NCBI GenBank assembly: GCA_029287815.1
Contig: JARFQK010000337.1
Span: 1-7,390 of the forward strand
Reading direction: 5' to 3'
DNA length: 7,390 nucleotides
Origin: Gammaproteobacteria bacterium
Lineage (GTDB): Bacteria; Pseudomonadota; Gammaproteobacteria; SZUA-229
The translations under genes and the position numbers were made by a program. Positions 6,277-7,390 of the stretch are shown here, piece by piece. Position 1 is the stretch's first letter, and every line of letters begins with the position of its first letter. The notes beneath the pieces were generated by a model. It was not told where the DNA came from and made no database searches. It was given only the letters and a program-made list of their open reading frames with translations.

Positions 6277-7390
6277 ATTTGCATTCCGATTCTGGGTTCC
6301 TCAAATCGACGATGGCGTCGGCTCTTGTCCTCTATTTTTCCGATCAGCTGTCCACAGGCTGCATCAATATCCTCACCCCGGGTTCTGCGCACGATGGTCG
6401 TTATACCTGAATCAGTGAGTAACGTATAGAACCGCTGTATCCTCGCGCGTGAAGAGGTCTTGTAGCCCGAGCCTGAAAATGGATTGAACGGAATCAAATT
6501 CACTAATGTGGGAATTCCCTTGATGCGCTTGATCAGCTGGCGCGCATGCTGCTCGGAATCATTCACGCCATCGAGCAGCACATACTCGAAGGTTATTCTG
6601 CTCCGGGTCGTTTGTTTGTCGATAAAACGCCGGCAAGCAGCCATGAGCTCCGCGATTGGATATTTTCTGTTCAACGGCACCAGGCTGTCACGCAACTCGT
6701 CATTCGGCGCGTGCAAGGATACGGCCAGACGCATGTCCAGTAAATCCCCCAGACGGTCAATAGCCGGGACGACGCCGGCAGTACTGATGGTCACGCGACG
6801 TTTACTCAGCCCGTAGGCGAAGTCGTCCATCATGATGCGCACCGCTCGGACCACATTATCAAAATTCAACAACGGCTCACCCATGCCCATTAAGACAACA
6901 TTGGTCACCTTGCGACCTGGCTTTCTCTCTTCATCAATCAGATGCATCGCCAACCAGACCTGAGAAATGATCTCCGCAGTCGTCAGATTGCGGTTGAAGC
7001 CACCACGACCGGTTGAACAAAAACTGCAGTCCAGCGCGCAACCCACCTGTGAGGAAACACACAGCGTACCCCGATCAGGCTCCGGGATATAGACAGTCTC
7101 AATCCGATTGCCATCGTCAAGCTGAATCAGCCATTTGCGGGTGCCGTCATTCGATGTTGAATCGTAGACTACTCGAGGCGCCTGGATCAGCGTGCTCTGC
7201 TGCAGATGCTCGCGCAGACTTCGCGACAGATTCGACATCTGCTGGAAATCCGTAACCGCTTTCTGATGGATCCATTGCATGATCTGGCTCGCCCTGAACG
7301 ATTTTTCCCCGATCGTCCGGAAATAATGTTCCAGACCCTCTCTATCAAGATCGAGCAGGTTCGGCTTTTTGGCGATGTCGCTGTTTTGTA
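6273..7390 (-). CDS. rlmN: Dual-specificity RNA methyltransferase RlmN, 5' end cut by the window
   Basis: RlmN is a cytoplasmic radical-SAM enzyme that makes 2-methyladenosine at A2503 of 23S rRNA and A37 of certain tRNAs. 371 complete codons are visible against 384 residues in E. coli, so about a dozen N-terminal residues lie beyond base 7390. The visible start, QNSDIAKKPNLLDLDREGL, continues through GEKSFRASQIMQWIHQK and matches the E. coli N-terminal region. The ATG at 7280-7278 is therefore an internal methionine, not the start. Numbering from that internal Met, the radical-SAM cluster motif is C81-C85-C88 (GCALDCSFCSTG), preceded by C74 in TLCVSSQVG. MGMGEPLLN lies at 131-139, and the catalytic methyl-carrying cysteine, equivalent to E. 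coli C355, is C309 in DIDAACGQL. The 3' end overlaps pilF by 4 nt. All catalytic cysteines are in place, so the enzyme should be active. Confidence 0.98.
   Translation of the reverse strand, partial: QNSDIAKKPNLLDLDREGLEHYFRTIGEKSFRASQIMQWIHQKAVTDFQQMSNLSRSLREHLQQSTLIQAPRVVYDSTSNDGTRKWLIQLDDGNRIETVYIPEPDRGTLCVSSQVGCALDCSFCSTGRGGFNRNLTTAEIISQVWLAMHLIDEERKPGRKVTNVVLMGMGEPLLNFDNVVRAVRIMMDDFAYGLSKRRVTISTAGVVPAIDRLGDLLDMRLAVSLHAPNDELRDSLVPLNRKYPIAELMAACRRFIDKQTTRSRITFEYVLLDGVNDSEQHARQLIKRIKGIPTLVNLIPFNPFSGSGYKTSSRARIQRFYTLLTDSGITTIVRRTRGEDIDAACGQLIGKIEDKSRRHRRFEEPRIGMQI

Larger units (their letters stand above)
1..7390 (-). other. Probable single operon rlmN-pilF-rodZ-hisS-yfgM-bamB-der
   Basis: Seven consecutive minus-strand genes are joined by junctions of -4, -20, +20, +3, +20 and +15 nt (negative means overlap). 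No gap could hold a usual promoter plus leader, and I see no hairpin with a T-run at any junction. Co-transcription is inferred from spacing. Internal promoters inside coding sequence are possible and are not excluded. The region mixes translation genes (rlmN, hisS, der) with envelope genes (pilF, rodZ, yfgM, bamB), as in other gammaproteobacteria. Confidence 0.8.

Noticed and set aside
1..7390. CRISPR arrays, insertion sequences, tRNA or other RNA genes, phage or defence genes
   Set aside because: No regularly spaced repeats, terminal inverted repeats, transposase motifs or tRNA-like cloverleaf were seen; nearly every base is in one of seven conserved genes.

Overview
The window is a compact stretch of chromosomal housekeeping genes, all on the minus strand, so transcription runs from right (7390) to left (1). 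In transcription order it holds rlmN (start outside the window), pilF/pilW, rodZ, hisS, yfgM, bamB and der (end outside the window). This is the classic gammaproteobacterial rlmN-(pilF)-rodZ-(ispG)-hisS-yfgM-bamB-der neighbourhood. The PilF lipoprotein between rlmN and rodZ is the arrangement of Pseudomonas-like and other type-IV-pilus-bearing gammaproteobacteria rather than of E. coli. ispG, which lies between rodZ and hisS in both E. coli and Pseudomonas, is missing here. The Der protein also lacks the long acidic linker of the enterobacterial protein. Together these suggest a non-enterobacterial gammaproteobacterium; genus cannot be told from the sequence alone.

Layout, right to left: rlmN (7390-6273, radical-SAM rRNA/tRNA methyltransferase) overlaps pilF (6276-5488, TPR lipoprotein) by an ATGA. 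pilF overlaps rodZ (5507-4461, cytoskeletal membrane protein) by 20 nt. After 20 nt comes hisS (4440-3169, histidyl-tRNA synthetase), then 3 nt to yfgM (3165-2521, inner-membrane TPR-like protein), 20 nt to bamB (2500-1325, outer-membrane lipoprotein beta-propeller), and 15 nt to der (1309-1, ribosome-assembly GTPase). No gap exceeds 20 nt. There is no room for intergenic promoters, terminators or RNA genes, and the seven genes are most simply read as one polycistronic unit whose promoter and terminator lie outside the window.

The genes join two themes: translation (RlmN modification of 23S rRNA and tRNA, HisRS charging of tRNA-His, Der maturation of the 50S subunit) and envelope building (PilF assembly of the PilQ secretin, RodZ-MreB cell shape, YfgM at the Sec translocon, BamB in outer-membrane protein assembly). 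All reading frames look intact, with catalytic and binding motifs in place. I found no mobile element, CRISPR array, phage gene or candidate novel system. The points worth a second look are modest: the missing ispG, the tight gene overlaps, the short Der linker, the strongly acidic RodZ spacer, the in-frame bamB-der junction and a high density of GATC sites.
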